Made by a program: the position numbers and the translations under genes. DNA of 38,254 bases from a virus: positions 1 to 38,254 of IMG/VR virus record IMGVR_UViG_3300034375_008123; one strand, written 5' to 3'. Numbering within the stretch: position 1 is the first letter of the stretch; every line of letters begins with the position of its first letter. This document shows positions 1 through 6,754 of this stretch, piece by piece. The notes below the pieces were generated by a model. The model did not search any database and was not told the DNA's origin. It saw nothing but the letters and a program-made list of their open reading frames with translations.

Positions 1-119
1 TTCTGTTAATGTTCTTGTGTTACCAAAAAGGAGATCTAACTATGAAAAAGTTAGTCACTTCTCCACGTGTACACAGTGCGTTAGTGCAGACAGTCAGTGC
101 TAGATTGAAGATATACTGA
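1..119 (+). CDS. 3' end of XRE regulator (duplicate of 37916-38245 end)
   Basis: These bases repeat the last codons of the regulator that starts at 37916, because the window carries the circular overlap twice. The stop is TGA at 117-119. It is not a second gene. The segment contains a strong Shine-Dalgarno AAGGAG (28-33) eight bases before an in-frame ATG at 42, discussed under the nested ORF at 38168. Confidence 0.8.
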   Translation, partial: LLMFLCYQKGDLTMKKLVTSPRVHSALVQTVSARLKIY

Positions 120-128
120 ATCAGTAAT
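3..128. repeat. terminal overlap, left copy
   Basis: This 126-nt stretch is identical to 38129-38254. Extending one more base outward gives a T/C mismatch (2 versus 38128), then another match. The overlap shows that the contig closes into a circle of about 38,126 bp. It could come from assembly of a circular or circularly permuted molecule, or reflect a true terminal direct repeat; the sequence alone cannot separate these. Confidence 0.95.
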
Positions 129-326
129 AGTAATTATAATAGTAATAATTAATATATATATTATTAATACGGTATAACTTTCCAAAAATAGGGGTAAATT
201 AGGTTCAAAATAGGCGTTTTTGAGCTTAATGTCAGACTAAGTGTCAGTAAGTGTCAGAGTGACTCTGACAATAAGGAATTTCCTCAATGATTTCATCATG
301 TTATAACCACTATTCTACTCTGACAC
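120..326. other. candidate replication origin / regulatory region
   Basis: Non-coding gap between the convergent ends of the XRE regulator and the early operon. It begins with an AT-rich tract (about 121-180) of short T/A runs. This is followed by a cluster of TGTCAG hexamers and their complements, including a 19-bp dyad. AT-rich DNA next to regularly spaced repeats, beside a helicase-like replication gene (327-1679), is the usual look of an iteron-type origin. Transcription-factor sites or a bidirectional terminator are alternatives. Origin function is inferred. Confidence 0.4.
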
Positions 327-336
327 TTAGCTGACA
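230..336. repeat. TGTCAG iteron-like cluster
   Basis: TGTCAG starts at 230, 242 and 252; its complement CTGACA starts at 265, 320 and 331. Most spacings are 10-13 bp, close to one helical turn, so bound proteins would sit on one face. Bases 252-270 form a perfect dyad, TGTCAGAGT-G-ACTCTGACA. The last two copies run into the 3' end of the helicase-like gene. A related element lies at 34564-34600. Confidence 0.65.
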
Positions 337-1679
337 ACAACCCATCCCTTACTGCTCCTTTTGTCATTTAAGATAATCTTTTCAGTAATTTGTCCCGATT
401 CGACTAACTGATTCAGCAAATCATTTCTGTACTTCGTAGGCAGATCTGTTGTCGTCCTGCTGAGTTCCCGATTCGATATTCCCTCACCACTATCCTTAAT
501 CTTTTGATAAAGGCGCATCATGTGCCTTTCATGATTCGTAGAACCCAAATACAATTGAGCTTTGTCACACGCATTATCGCACAGAGTGTTCACAAGCCTC
601 ACAGACCACTCTAAATGAGTTAACCCTATAGTTGATATCCCCCCTTCAGAAAGTCCTGCTGATGAAAGAATTAAAGCTACTTTACGACACATGTCATTTG
701 CACGTTTCCATAGATCACGTGCTTTGTTGGTTTGATCCAATGATTTTTCTTTCCATTCCATCATTGCTTCACGTAAACATTCACGTGCCTCTTTCTCCAT
801 TGCTATCGTAATTGGTTGCGGATACGCAGGATCACAACCTAACGGAACACGTGGCAGTCGATACAACTGCTTGAATCGATCTCTGATGAATGCAGGAATA
901 CTACTGATCGATACTTCTTGCTCTAATGGTTGCTCATCATCATTCTGAAATACAAAGAATCTATTTAAAAAGCCATTGCTTACCAAGTCTGTAGAAATCA
1001 TAGGCCAAAACTGTTCGGGTGTAGTCGTGGCGTACAAGCACACATGTGGCTGATTGATAATCTGACGTTGCGTTTGCGTATTGGTTTTTGTCCAGCCGCC
1101 ACGATATGTACCATCTGCCAACCCATACAACTTCATTAACATTTCCAAAATGCCACTGACATATGGTGAAGCATTCGCACTCTGTGTTCTTTTAATAAAC
1201 TTTCCAAACTCATCGATCAGATACAGTAACTGAGGTGTGTGGGCTAACTGATCTACTATTCCTACATCACTGCTGATATCATCACCTGCAATCAGTGCTT
1301 CACATCCACTATCTGTTAAAATTCGATCTATCATTCTACGTGGATGCTCTTTTCCGGTAGCCGTAGGGCCGATCACCAAACAATAGAGATTGGATCGCAT
1401 TCCGCTTTCCGTCATCACTCTCTGACCTACTACGGTTCCAACAGCACAGAGAGCAGATGCCAACGCATATAATGGCTGTTTTTTATATCCTGTTTCGCAA
1501 ACAAATTGAGCCAGTTCGCCAACAAATCCTGCAGGATAGGTAATTTGTGGTTTAGTAGGTTTAGTGATTTTGTTTAGTACTAGGGGAGGATCTTCTGAGG
1601 TAGGTAGTGGAGGTGGAGTAACTCCTGCTCTCTTTAAGAAAGCGATTGCTCGTTCATCACGCAAATGGTTACTAGACAT
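327..1679 (-). CDS. DUF3987-like helicase/primase-associated ATPase
   Basis: A 450-aa P-loop protein that probably drives phage DNA replication. Residues 104-111 (GPTATGKE) are a Walker A loop with Glu in place of the usual Ser/Thr after the Lys. Residues 151-158 (LLYLIDEF) are Walker B. The C-terminal part (about 385-450) looks like a winged helix. The general organisation matches DUF3987/YfjI-type proteins, which often stand in for a helicase-primase in phages without a polymerase gene. It is last in the early operon and overlaps the RusA-like gene by 46 nt; its 3' end touches the TGTCAG cluster. Family call fairly confident; exact activity inferred. Confidence 0.7.
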   Translation of the reverse strand: MSSNHLRDERAIAFLKRAGVTPPPLPTSEDPPLVLNKITKPTKPQITYPAGFVGELAQFVCETGYKKQPLYALASALCAVGTVVGQRVMTESGMRSNLYCLVIGPTATGKEHPRRMIDRILTDSGCEALIAGDDISSDVGIVDQLAHTPQLLYLIDEFGKFIKRTQSANASPYVSGILEMLMKLYGLADGTYRGGWTKTNTQTQRQIINQPHVCLYATTTPEQFWPMISTDLVSNGFLNRFFVFQNDDEQPLEQEVSISSIPAFIRDRFKQLYRLPRVPLGCDPAYPQPITIAMEKEARECLREAMMEWKEKSLDQTNKARDLWKRANDMCRKVALILSSAGLSEGGISTIGLTHLEWSVRLVNTLCDNACDKAQLYLGSTNHERHMMRLYQKIKDSGEGISNRELSRTTTDLPTKYRNDLLNQLVESGQITEKIILNDKRSSKGWVVVS

Positions 1680-2044
1680 CGACTGTTCTCCTTATCGACT
1701 TCTTGTCTTCTAACAATCAACTCATCTATCTGATGGTCATTAACGTAAATGGTTCCTTCTAACGAATCCAAACAGGCTTTGATTCTATTATCGATGTCAT
1801 ATCTACGATGTGAATCTGCGTAGAGATCGATGGTAACCGATAATCTATCTGTAAGAGGAAGGGAAGACTGAAAAGAACTAAACTCTAGTAAGTTCGCTTT
1901 CATCTCACTAATCATTGAGTCCTTAAATTGTCTTCCCTTTGTAGATAAGTGAACAACCTTAGACTTAAAATTAGTCCGATAGTAGTTGTTCACACTAGGC
2001 GGAAAAGGAAGTGTTAAAACCAGTTTAGTAAGGCTGATCGTCAT
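1634..2044 (-). CDS. rusA: RusA-like Holliday junction resolvase
   Basis: A 136-aa protein of usual RusA length. The N-terminal PPSVNNYYR motif (15-23) and the acidic centre RRYDIDNR (80-87: D83, D85) with VNDHQID (101-107: D103, D107) match the metal-binding aspartates of the RusA family. These enzymes cut four-way junctions as symmetric dimers. It would resolve branched intermediates made by the exonuclease and Sak4-like protein of the same operon, perhaps before packaging. It overlaps the DUF669 gene by 20 nt upstream and the helicase-like gene by 46 nt downstream. Confidence 0.85.
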   Translation of the reverse strand: MTISLTKLVLTLPFPPSVNNYYRTNFKSKVVHLSTKGRQFKDSMISEMKANLLEFSSFQSSLPLTDRLSVTIDLYADSHRRYDIDNRIKACLDSLEGTIYVNDHQIDELIVRRQEVDKENSRCLVTICVMNEQSLS

Positions 2045-2429
2045 CTCCTGCAGAAGACAATTCCGATTTGTACTTCTTTACCTTTGGTTGTGTTCCGTAG
2101 TCAGCAGAGTACTCATGCTGTACTTGAATCACACATGCTCGACTAAGAAGCTGATCTGTATCATTAAATTCACCTTCAAGTTTACATGCTTTTGCGATTC
2201 GTAAAAGTTTTTGTTCATTCATCTGAACCACTTCTGGATTGGAATGACCACAGATTAAGCGATCAACAATCATTTGGCCTTCATCATTCATCATCGTAAT
2301 CACCCACATCCAACCACCACTTTTTGTAGATCTCTGCTCTATTTTCTGGATGGCTACCACACTTTCACCAGCAGGAAACACATCAGTTTCTGCTACTTTG
2401 TCCATATCTACGCTATATCCTAATTCCAT
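2025..2429 (-). CDS. DUF669-type single-stranded DNA-binding protein
   Basis: A 134-aa protein with the DUF669 layout: a beta-rich first half, a helix (MNEQKLLRIAKACKL), then DTDQLLSRACVIQV and further strands. DUF669 proteins are phage SSB-like factors usually encoded beside Sak/Erf-type annealing proteins, as here. The tail is short and acidic with an aromatic end (DDDQPY), like the interaction tip of SSB proteins. A good ribosome site (GGAG) precedes the start. It follows a 174-nt gap and overlaps the RusA-like gene. Family call is by motif recall, not a search. Confidence 0.7.
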   Translation of the reverse strand: MELGYSVDMDKVAETDVFPAGESVVAIQKIEQRSTKSGGWMWVITMMNDEGQMIVDRLICGHSNPEVVQMNEQKLLRIAKACKLEGEFNDTDQLLSRACVIQVQHEYSADYGTQPKVKKYKSELSSAGDDDQPY

Positions 2430-2603
2430 TTCGATTCTCCATTAATTAAAAAAAGAAGGGAGTAAGGCATCTTAGACTCGTTTGGCATAAGGAAGGCAAT
2501 GCCGATAGGTAACTTATCGTATCGATTTGCCAGCACATGAAATGGGACTTTTTTTAGGGAGGTGATGTCCCTCTGACTTGACCTTACTCTTAATTTTATG
2601 TGT
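2430..2603 (-). other. intergenic segment with alternative hairpins
   Basis: A 174-nt break in an otherwise tightly packed operon. On the minus strand AGGGA-N7-TCCCT can form one hairpin, while GGGAC and a downstream GTCCC can form a competing one around an A-run (about 2541-2573). That is the shape of a leader or attenuator ahead of the SSB-like gene, but I see no clear promoter and no U-tract. A 38-codon GTG ORF runs through it without a ribosome site and is not called. Confidence 0.3.
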
Positions 2604-2852
2604 TCACCTTTGATTGCGATTCTTGCGATTCTTTTTTAACTGCACTTTCGCAATTTCTCTTTGCCTACATCCGCATGATTGGGACGTTCCATTTCGCAAA
2701 GTATAAGAGACGATTCTACCTTTATAACCACACTCGCATTTACACCAATAGTAAATGTGGCCCCATTCTGTAATGGTGTCGCTTCTTTCCAGTACTGTCC
2801 ATCTGCCGAACTTCTTGCCAGATAGATCTTCCCATCTGCGTTTTGCTTTCAT
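2604..2852 (-). CDS. small zinc-motif protein (HNH-associated N-terminal type)
   Basis: An 82-aa basic protein. Residues 9-24 (DLSGKKFGRWTVLERS) and the cysteines of WCKCECG and SQSCGCR form the small zinc-ribbon-like module often found at the N-terminus of phage HNH or AP2-type homing endonucleases. No HNH catalytic segment follows; the protein ends in a Lys/Arg-rich tail. It may be a remnant of a homing endonuclease or a stand-alone DNA-binding protein. The start overlaps the Sak4-like stop as ATGA, so it is translated with the operon. Confidence 0.6.
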   Translation of the reverse strand: MKAKRRWEDLSGKKFGRWTVLERSDTITEWGHIYYWCKCECGYKGRIVSYTLRNGTSQSCGCRQREIAKVQLKKNRKNRNQR

Positions 2853-3688
2853 ACGTCATCCGGATTACTCATTACGCCTACCAACGCTTTTGCTTTTGAT
2901 AGCTCATCACGATAGGTCAAATAATTTAGTTCGCAACTACGTGGTAATGGGTAGCGTGATTTCGCTACATGTCTGTCTGTAGGCTGGAAATACAGTAACC
3001 TTTTCTCTTTACCTACCTGTCTGTTTCTTGTTTGACCAAATCCTTTGTCTTCCTGCACCACACCACCGGATTGGATATGTGCAAACATAACAATATCCAC
3101 ATACTCTTTAATAATGTTGGCAGGTTTTTGATGAACGGCAATATCATATACATCAGTAGTATATCCGCTTTCTGGATCGTCAACCGGATTCTTCTTAGAG
3201 TGTGCAACAAACGTAATCCCAAAACCTTTATTTTTGGCCTTATCAAATAACGTAATCTGTTTACGTATGATATCCGCCACCTGTTGTTGTCCTGACCCCC
3301 ATTGAAAATCCGTAATGCTCTTCTTGTTATGTTTTTCACAGAGATACCTTTCAATTTTAGAAATGTACCAATCCAGTGAATCGATGACAATTCGATCATA
3401 CTTAGCAGCAATCTCTTCATCATTGATGACAGCTTCCAATGTCTCACTACATTCAATGAAGGGAGCCTCATATAAATTAATACGATCTATGGGAAGCAAA
3501 TGAGTAGAGTTTTCAAAATCCAAAACCAATGTACGTACTGTTTCGGGTGTCTTGATCAAGCCAACCTTTGCATCAAACCCAATCCTACATGCGATGGTAC
3601 TTTTACCAGTACCGGATGCACCATAGATCAAAATCGTTTCATTGTCTGATCTGATGCCTTTTTCTATATCTAACTGAACTTTAGCCAT
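2849..3688 (-). CDS. Sak4-like RecA-fold recombinase (AAA_24)
   Basis: A 279-aa ATPase. Walker A is GASGTGKST (23-31), Walker B IVIDS (100-104), and a sensor-like FVAHSKK follows at about residue 159. This is the AAA_24/Sak4 pattern: phage RecA-core proteins that pair or anneal single strands with help from a phage SSB. Its neighbours supply partners: an exonuclease upstream and a DUF669 SSB-like protein and RusA-like resolvase downstream. It overlaps the preceding small gene by 8 nt (ATGGCTAA) and the next by ATGA, so the proteins are probably made in balanced amounts. Confidence 0.78.
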   Translation of the reverse strand: MAKVQLDIEKGIRSDNETILIYGASGTGKSTIACRIGFDAKVGLIKTPETVRTLVLDFENSTHLLPIDRINLYEAPFIECSETLEAVINDEEIAAKYDRIVIDSLDWYISKIERYLCEKHNKKSITDFQWGSGQQQVADIIRKQITLFDKAKNKGFGITFVAHSKKNPVDDPESGYTTDVYDIAVHQKPANIIKEYVDIVMFAHIQSGGVVQEDKGFGQTRNRQVGKEKRLLYFQPTDRHVAKSRYPLPRSCELNYLTYRDELSKAKALVGVMSNPDDV

Positions 3689-3947
3689 TTCTCTTCTCCC
3701 TTATTTTTTCATCACATTTATCTAATGCAAAATACAATAGACAGTTTGCTAACTCGTAAAACTCATGTTTGATGGCTATCTGGGCCAGATCGAAAGTATA
3801 AGCCAACTCCTGCGTAATAGCTGGATTGTTCGCTATCATCCTCTCCGGTAAGAGCGGAGGTATGTAGATTTGCGAATCGGCTGTTATATCCTTCTGCGTA
3901 TCGGGTAGCATACTTAGTGACTCTTCCACCATTTTTAAGATACTCAT
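3681..3947 (-). CDS. hypothetical early protein, overlaps previous gene out of frame
   Basis: An 88-aa protein. I chose the ATG at 3947 because GGAGG lies six bases upstream; a longer reading from 4025 has no such site. The sequence is mildly acidic and then helical (QELAYTFDLAQIAIKHEFYE, then CLLYFALDKCDEKI), with no domain I recognise. The first 185 nt overlap the 3763-4083 gene in another frame, and the stop overlaps the Sak4-like start by 8 nt. Its place between exonuclease and recombinase suggests an accessory recombination factor, but that is only context. Confidence 0.6.
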   Translation of the reverse strand: MSILKMVEESLSMLPDTQKDITADSQIYIPPLLPERMIANNPAITQELAYTFDLAQIAIKHEFYELANCLLYFALDKCDEKIREKRNG

Positions 3948-4083
3948 TGATTTCCTCCATGAAATTAGATTGGCCTTCAATCGTAGTTCGTTTCTCTGAC
4001 TGAATTGAACGATTGTTCGATGCAATCAGTTTATCAATCTGTTTAGCAATCAGTCTCTCTGACTTGTTTTGATTGTAGTTCAT
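3763..4083 (-). CDS. hypothetical early protein
   Basis: A 106-aa protein whose start overlaps the exonuclease stop as ATGA, a strong sign of coupled translation. The first 45 residues are basic and helical. A segment EEINEYLKNGGRVTKYATRY (about 43-62) resembles small phage proteins with a KGGKVTK-like core. The last third is polar and lies in the region shared out of frame with the 3681-3947 gene, so the shared DNA is constrained twice. Function unknown. Confidence 0.6.
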   Translation of the reverse strand: MNYNQNKSERLIAKQIDKLIASNNRSIQSEKRTTIEGQSNFMEEINEYLKNGGRVTKYATRYAEGYNSRFANLHTSALTGEDDSEQSSYYAGVGLYFRSGPDSHQT

Positions 4084-5018
4084 AGGATCTCCATGATTCC
4101 ATCGTGGTATCCCTTACAGACCATTTCTCCATCGATAAATCTTTTGTAGAGATCGATAGCCCGATTGATCAGATCCTGTGCTTCATCCAGCAGATCATCT
4201 GACAGTGAATAAAGAGCAGTGTTGTAGGGGGGATGATTTTCTACGGCAGCAAAAACAAAGGTAGGCAGAGTACCGTGTACTGCACGATACCCCACCCGAT
4301 ACCACTGTGCTTGTAGGTGATAAAGGTAACGATACACAGCAGAGCGGAATCCCTTAAAAGATGCATCCTGACAGGTTTTTAAATCTGTGATGACATGTTC
4401 CTTTTTCTTGGAATAATCCAATCGTGCTTTGGCTTTGATCCCTTCGTGGTTCCAAAGAATCACTTCTTCTACATCTGCATCCTTTAAAAATTTCCAGAAA
4501 TCTGGATTGCTTAAAATGGCATTCCCCATATTCACTACGTCTTTATAGTCTGCCTCTGATAAAATCTTGAGATGACTATTCTCACGTAGGAACTGATCTA
4601 GGATTTCCTTTCCAGCCTTTGTGCGTTTATCTACAGTTGGTGCGTAGGTATAGAAATTATCGAATTCTCTACCTGCAAACTTGTGTTCTACAAAGTCATG
4701 TAAAGCCACACCTTTCATCATTGGTGCAGTTTGCTCTGTATCTTGACACAAATAATGGTTGAGACTCTTTGATAGCTTTTTTAAGCTACTGGCGTTCATT
4801 GCATCAAGATCAGTATACTCATCAAAAGTCATGGAAGCTTTTCGCACTTCATGCTGAGTATGCTTGATCACTTCACCTAACGGAATAACGTGTGGTGATC
4901 GATCACTGACTTGAATCGTGTTCATTTCTTTTTTGCTGATCATCTTTCGTACTTGATCAACCGATAACCCCAACATATTTGCTGCTTGCTGTGAAGACAG
5001 CAGGTTTGCATTTTGCAT
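4080..5018 (-). CDS. HTH-PD-(D/E)XK exonuclease (DUF3799/RecE-like)
   Basis: A 312-aa protein and the first gene of the early operon. Residues 5-52 (LLSSQQAANMLGLSVDQVRK onward) form an excisionase/MerR-type helix-turn-helix. Residues about 70-312 form a PD-(D/E)XK nuclease: H107, then ARLDY (D201) and TDLKT (D212, K214), and a YHLQAQWY motif (233-240). This is the DUF3799/exonuclease VIII pattern, which resects double-stranded ends for a strand-annealing partner, here the Sak4-like protein. The N-terminal HTH is unusual and could target DNA or let the protein control its own promoter. An AAGG ribosome site precedes the start. Confidence 0.75.
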   Translation of the reverse strand: MQNANLLSSQQAANMLGLSVDQVRKMISKKEMNTIQVSDRSPHVIPLGEVIKHTQHEVRKASMTFDEYTDLDAMNASSLKKLSKSLNHYLCQDTEQTAPMMKGVALHDFVEHKFAGREFDNFYTYAPTVDKRTKAGKEILDQFLRENSHLKILSEADYKDVVNMGNAILSNPDFWKFLKDADVEEVILWNHEGIKAKARLDYSKKKEHVITDLKTCQDASFKGFRSAVYRYLYHLQAQWYRVGYRAVHGTLPTFVFAAVENHPPYNTALYSLSDDLLDEAQDLINRAIDLYKRFIDGEMVCKGYHDGIMEIL

Positions 5019-5036
5019 AGTTACCTTTTCTCTTCA

Positions 5037-5063
5037 TGTTAAACAGTTAACTGTTAACTGTTA
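5037..5063. promoter_or_regulatory. operator dyads between early operon and repressor
   Basis: Bases 5042-5055 are a perfect palindrome, AACAGTTAACTGTT. It is flanked by a further GTTAA half-site on the left and an AACTGTTA copy on the right, giving a TTAACTG direct repeat. The array sits in the 96-bp gap between the divergent exonuclease and repressor genes, where a temperate-phage operator is expected. The XRE protein encoded from 5115 is the likely binder. Binding is inferred. Confidence 0.7.
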
Positions 5064-5114
5064 TGTGATCGATTATCTGCAATCATTTTTAAAATTTCAA
5101 TAAAAAAAATCATT

Positions 5115-5444
5115 ATGAGTCAAATTATTGATCGAATTAAGTTTCTGCAAAAAAAACAGGGACTTACCCAACATAATCTGGCTGATTCTATTGGATGGGA
5201 TCGATCAAAAGTGCAAAGAATTTTAAATGGGAAGCAAAATGATTCTTTGCCAGAGTTTGCTGATCTGCTTTCTCAAAAACTTAAATTTGATTACGAATAT
5301 TTGATCAAAGGCAATGGAGAAGAACCTAAAGAAATGACTTTTCAGCTAGGTAATGGGGAAGGAGTCCGCACGAATATTACGATTGAGATTGAAGGAATTA
5401 TCCAGCTTACGATCAAAGGAAGGATGGTGTCTGATGCAGCATAA
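5115..5444 (+). CDS. XRE/cI-like repressor, small
   Basis: A 109-aa protein with a clear XRE helix-turn-helix at about residues 5-60 (KKQGLTQHNLADSIGWDRSK, then VQRILNGKQ). The short C-terminus (70-109) is beta-like and carries no S24/LexA protease, so RecA-triggered self-cleavage is not expected. The ATG has no Shine-Dalgarno upstream, so the message may be leaderless, as lambda cI mRNA from PRM is. It lies divergent to the early operon across the dyad array and overlaps the integrase start by 11 nt. Likely role: lysogeny repressor. Confidence 0.75.
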   Translation: MSQIIDRIKFLQKKQGLTQHNLADSIGWDRSKVQRILNGKQNDSLPEFADLLSQKLKFDYEYLIKGNGEEPKEMTFQLGNGEGVRTNITIEIEGIIQLTIKGRMVSDAA

Positions 5445-6390
5445 CCAAACCGTGGAACAGTTTTTGAAATCTATTATTATATATAGATCTGATCGAACAT
5501 TTTCGACTTATAATAATCATTTGAATAAGTGGACACATCTTTTTTTTGATGAACCTGCTCCGCTCACGCACGATCATTTTGCTCAATTCATCGATTACTT
5601 GCGATCACAATCATTGTCTGATTCTGCAATCAACTCGCATATCCGCACAATTAAGGCTTATCTGAACTATTGTCACAAATATTTAAACAAACCAAAATAT
5701 CATGTGCCAATGTTACGTGAGATTCGTAAGTTGCCAAATGTGTGGACTGTCGATCAATTGAATCTGATGCAGACCGAACTAGATCAACGTGCCACTAAAT
5801 CAAAAAGATTTACTTGTCTTCGTAGAGCGCATTATATGCTCCGCTATACGGCAATGAGAGCAGGAGAGTTATTTAATCTAAGATGGGAACAAATTGGGGA
5901 TGGTATTCGATTGGAGAACTCTGACACGTGGAATACAAAAAATCGGCAGGATGCTGTACTTCCTATTGCGAATCCGTTACGTGAATTCTTAAATAACGAA
6001 CCACATGAAGATGAAGTCAATTACCTAAATCATCACTTCAAAGAGATTAGCCATCTCACGTATTCAATGCGGAAGTTTCAGAAATCAATTGGAGTCAATG
6101 GCCCGAAACCATTACACGGTTATCGTGCCTCTGTAGCTACAGAACTGCTTTCTTCTAACCACAATCCAATTCATGTGCAGCATTTATTGCGGCATGAACG
6201 CATTGAAACAACGCAACTCTATTTAAATGCGAGTTACTTGCCTCTGCAAGATTTGGTTAATGAAATTGGCAATTGTAACGAAAGGTGGCCAGAGCGGGAA
6301 TCGAACCTGCGACACACGGATTTTCAGTCTCTACAATCAAAAATGGATGAATTGCTATCAATTGTAAAGATTAGTAACTCCAAACCGTAG
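5434..6390 (+). CDS. int: tyrosine integrase
   Basis: A 318-aa site-specific recombinase. The start at 5434 follows GGAAGG and overlaps the repressor stop by 11 nt; a reading from 5353 adds a tail with no ribosome site. Residues 5-95 are a SAM-like core-binding domain. The catalytic set is complete: R142 (MRAGEL), K169 (NTKN), H228 and R231 (LHGYR), H254 (LLRHE), Y263 (TQLYL). The C-terminal codons 6284-6329 are the antisense of a tRNA-Phe 3' half, i.e. attP lies within the gene. Excision partner not identified; the HTH part of the 4080-5018 protein is one candidate. Confidence 0.92.
   Translation: MQHNQTVEQFLKSIIIYRSDRTFSTYNNHLNKWTHLFFDEPAPLTHDHFAQFIDYLRSQSLSDSAINSHIRTIKAYLNYCHKYLNKPKYHVPMLREIRKLPNVWTVDQLNLMQTELDQRATKSKRFTCLRRAHYMLRYTAMRAGELFNLRWEQIGDGIRLENSDTWNTKNRQDAVLPIANPLREFLNNEPHEDEVNYLNHHFKEISHLTYSMRKFQKSIGVNGPKPLHGYRASVATELLSSNHNPIHVQHLLRHERIETTQLYLNASYLPLQDLVNEIGNCNERWPERESNLRHTDFQSLQSKMDELLSIVKISNSKP
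6284..6329 (-). other. attP core: 3' half of tRNA-Phe(GAA)
   Basis: Read on the minus strand, this is a tRNA from position 30 to C75: anticodon loop CTGAAAA (anticodon GAA), 5-nt stem strand TCCGT, variable loop GTGTC, T-arm GCAGG-TTCGATT-CCCGC, acceptor strand TCTGGCC, then ACC. Every segment has canonical length. Pairing with the anticodon-stem 5' strand breaks at bases 28-29, so the likeness ends there. The T-stem holds an A51-C63 mismatch, so the host copy probably differs at one base. The crossover should fall in this core. Confidence 0.85.
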
Positions 6391-6754
6391 GACGCAATCG
6401 TTTATTGTCTGAAAGCAAATCATCCAAATGGACGTAGCGAGTAGCATGTGGGCCAGTACCTTTGATTCCAATGCCCGTCATGTTGTGCTTAAAAGCTAGT
6501 CGAATCAATTCATGCATGTCTGAACCACTAACTAATATGTCTGCTGCTCTACCCGTAGTATGTGGCCCATTTGGGCCTGTGCTACTAACAATATCATTGT
6601 ATCCTTTGCAACGATAACCGGATGAAATTCTCATAGACTTTCCAAATTCATCACGAATCAATTGCAGCTTTTCAATAAACACATCTTTCATTTCATTCTG
6701 ACCACAACAAGAACAACGAAATTCGTGTTCTTTAAAATTAACTGTTTCTTGCAT
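6371..6754 (-). CDS. M15 peptidase endolysin
   Basis: A 127-aa protein of the peptidase M15_3 type, common as a short phage endolysin cutting peptide cross-links in peptidoglycan. Zinc ligands are visible: H65 and D72 in HTTGRAADI, and H109 in RYVHLDD; the SSGYRC segment (44-49) also fits the family. CSCCG near residue 15 adds a Cys cluster. No signal peptide is seen, so release would depend on a holin. It is last in the late operon, overlaps the 46-aa gene by 17 nt, and its 3' end overlaps the convergent integrase by 20 nt. Confidence 0.85.
   Translation of the reverse strand: MQETVNFKEHEFRCSCCGQNEMKDVFIEKLQLIRDEFGKSMRISSGYRCKGYNDIVSSTGPNGPHTTGRAADILVSGSDMHELIRLAFKHNMTGIGIKGTGPHATRYVHLDDLLSDNKRLRPTVWSY

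Noticed and set aside
2430-2603. 38-codon GTG ORF before the SSB-like gene
   Set aside because: No ribosome site, rare start codon, and the region looks like RNA structure instead.
3013-3471. 152-codon minus-strand ORF within the Sak4-like gene
   Set aside because: Overlaps a well-supported ATPase in another frame and has no recognisable motif or start signal.
6284-6329. complete tRNA gene
   Set aside because: Only the 3' half is present; pairing with an anticodon-stem 5' strand fails and no D-arm follows.
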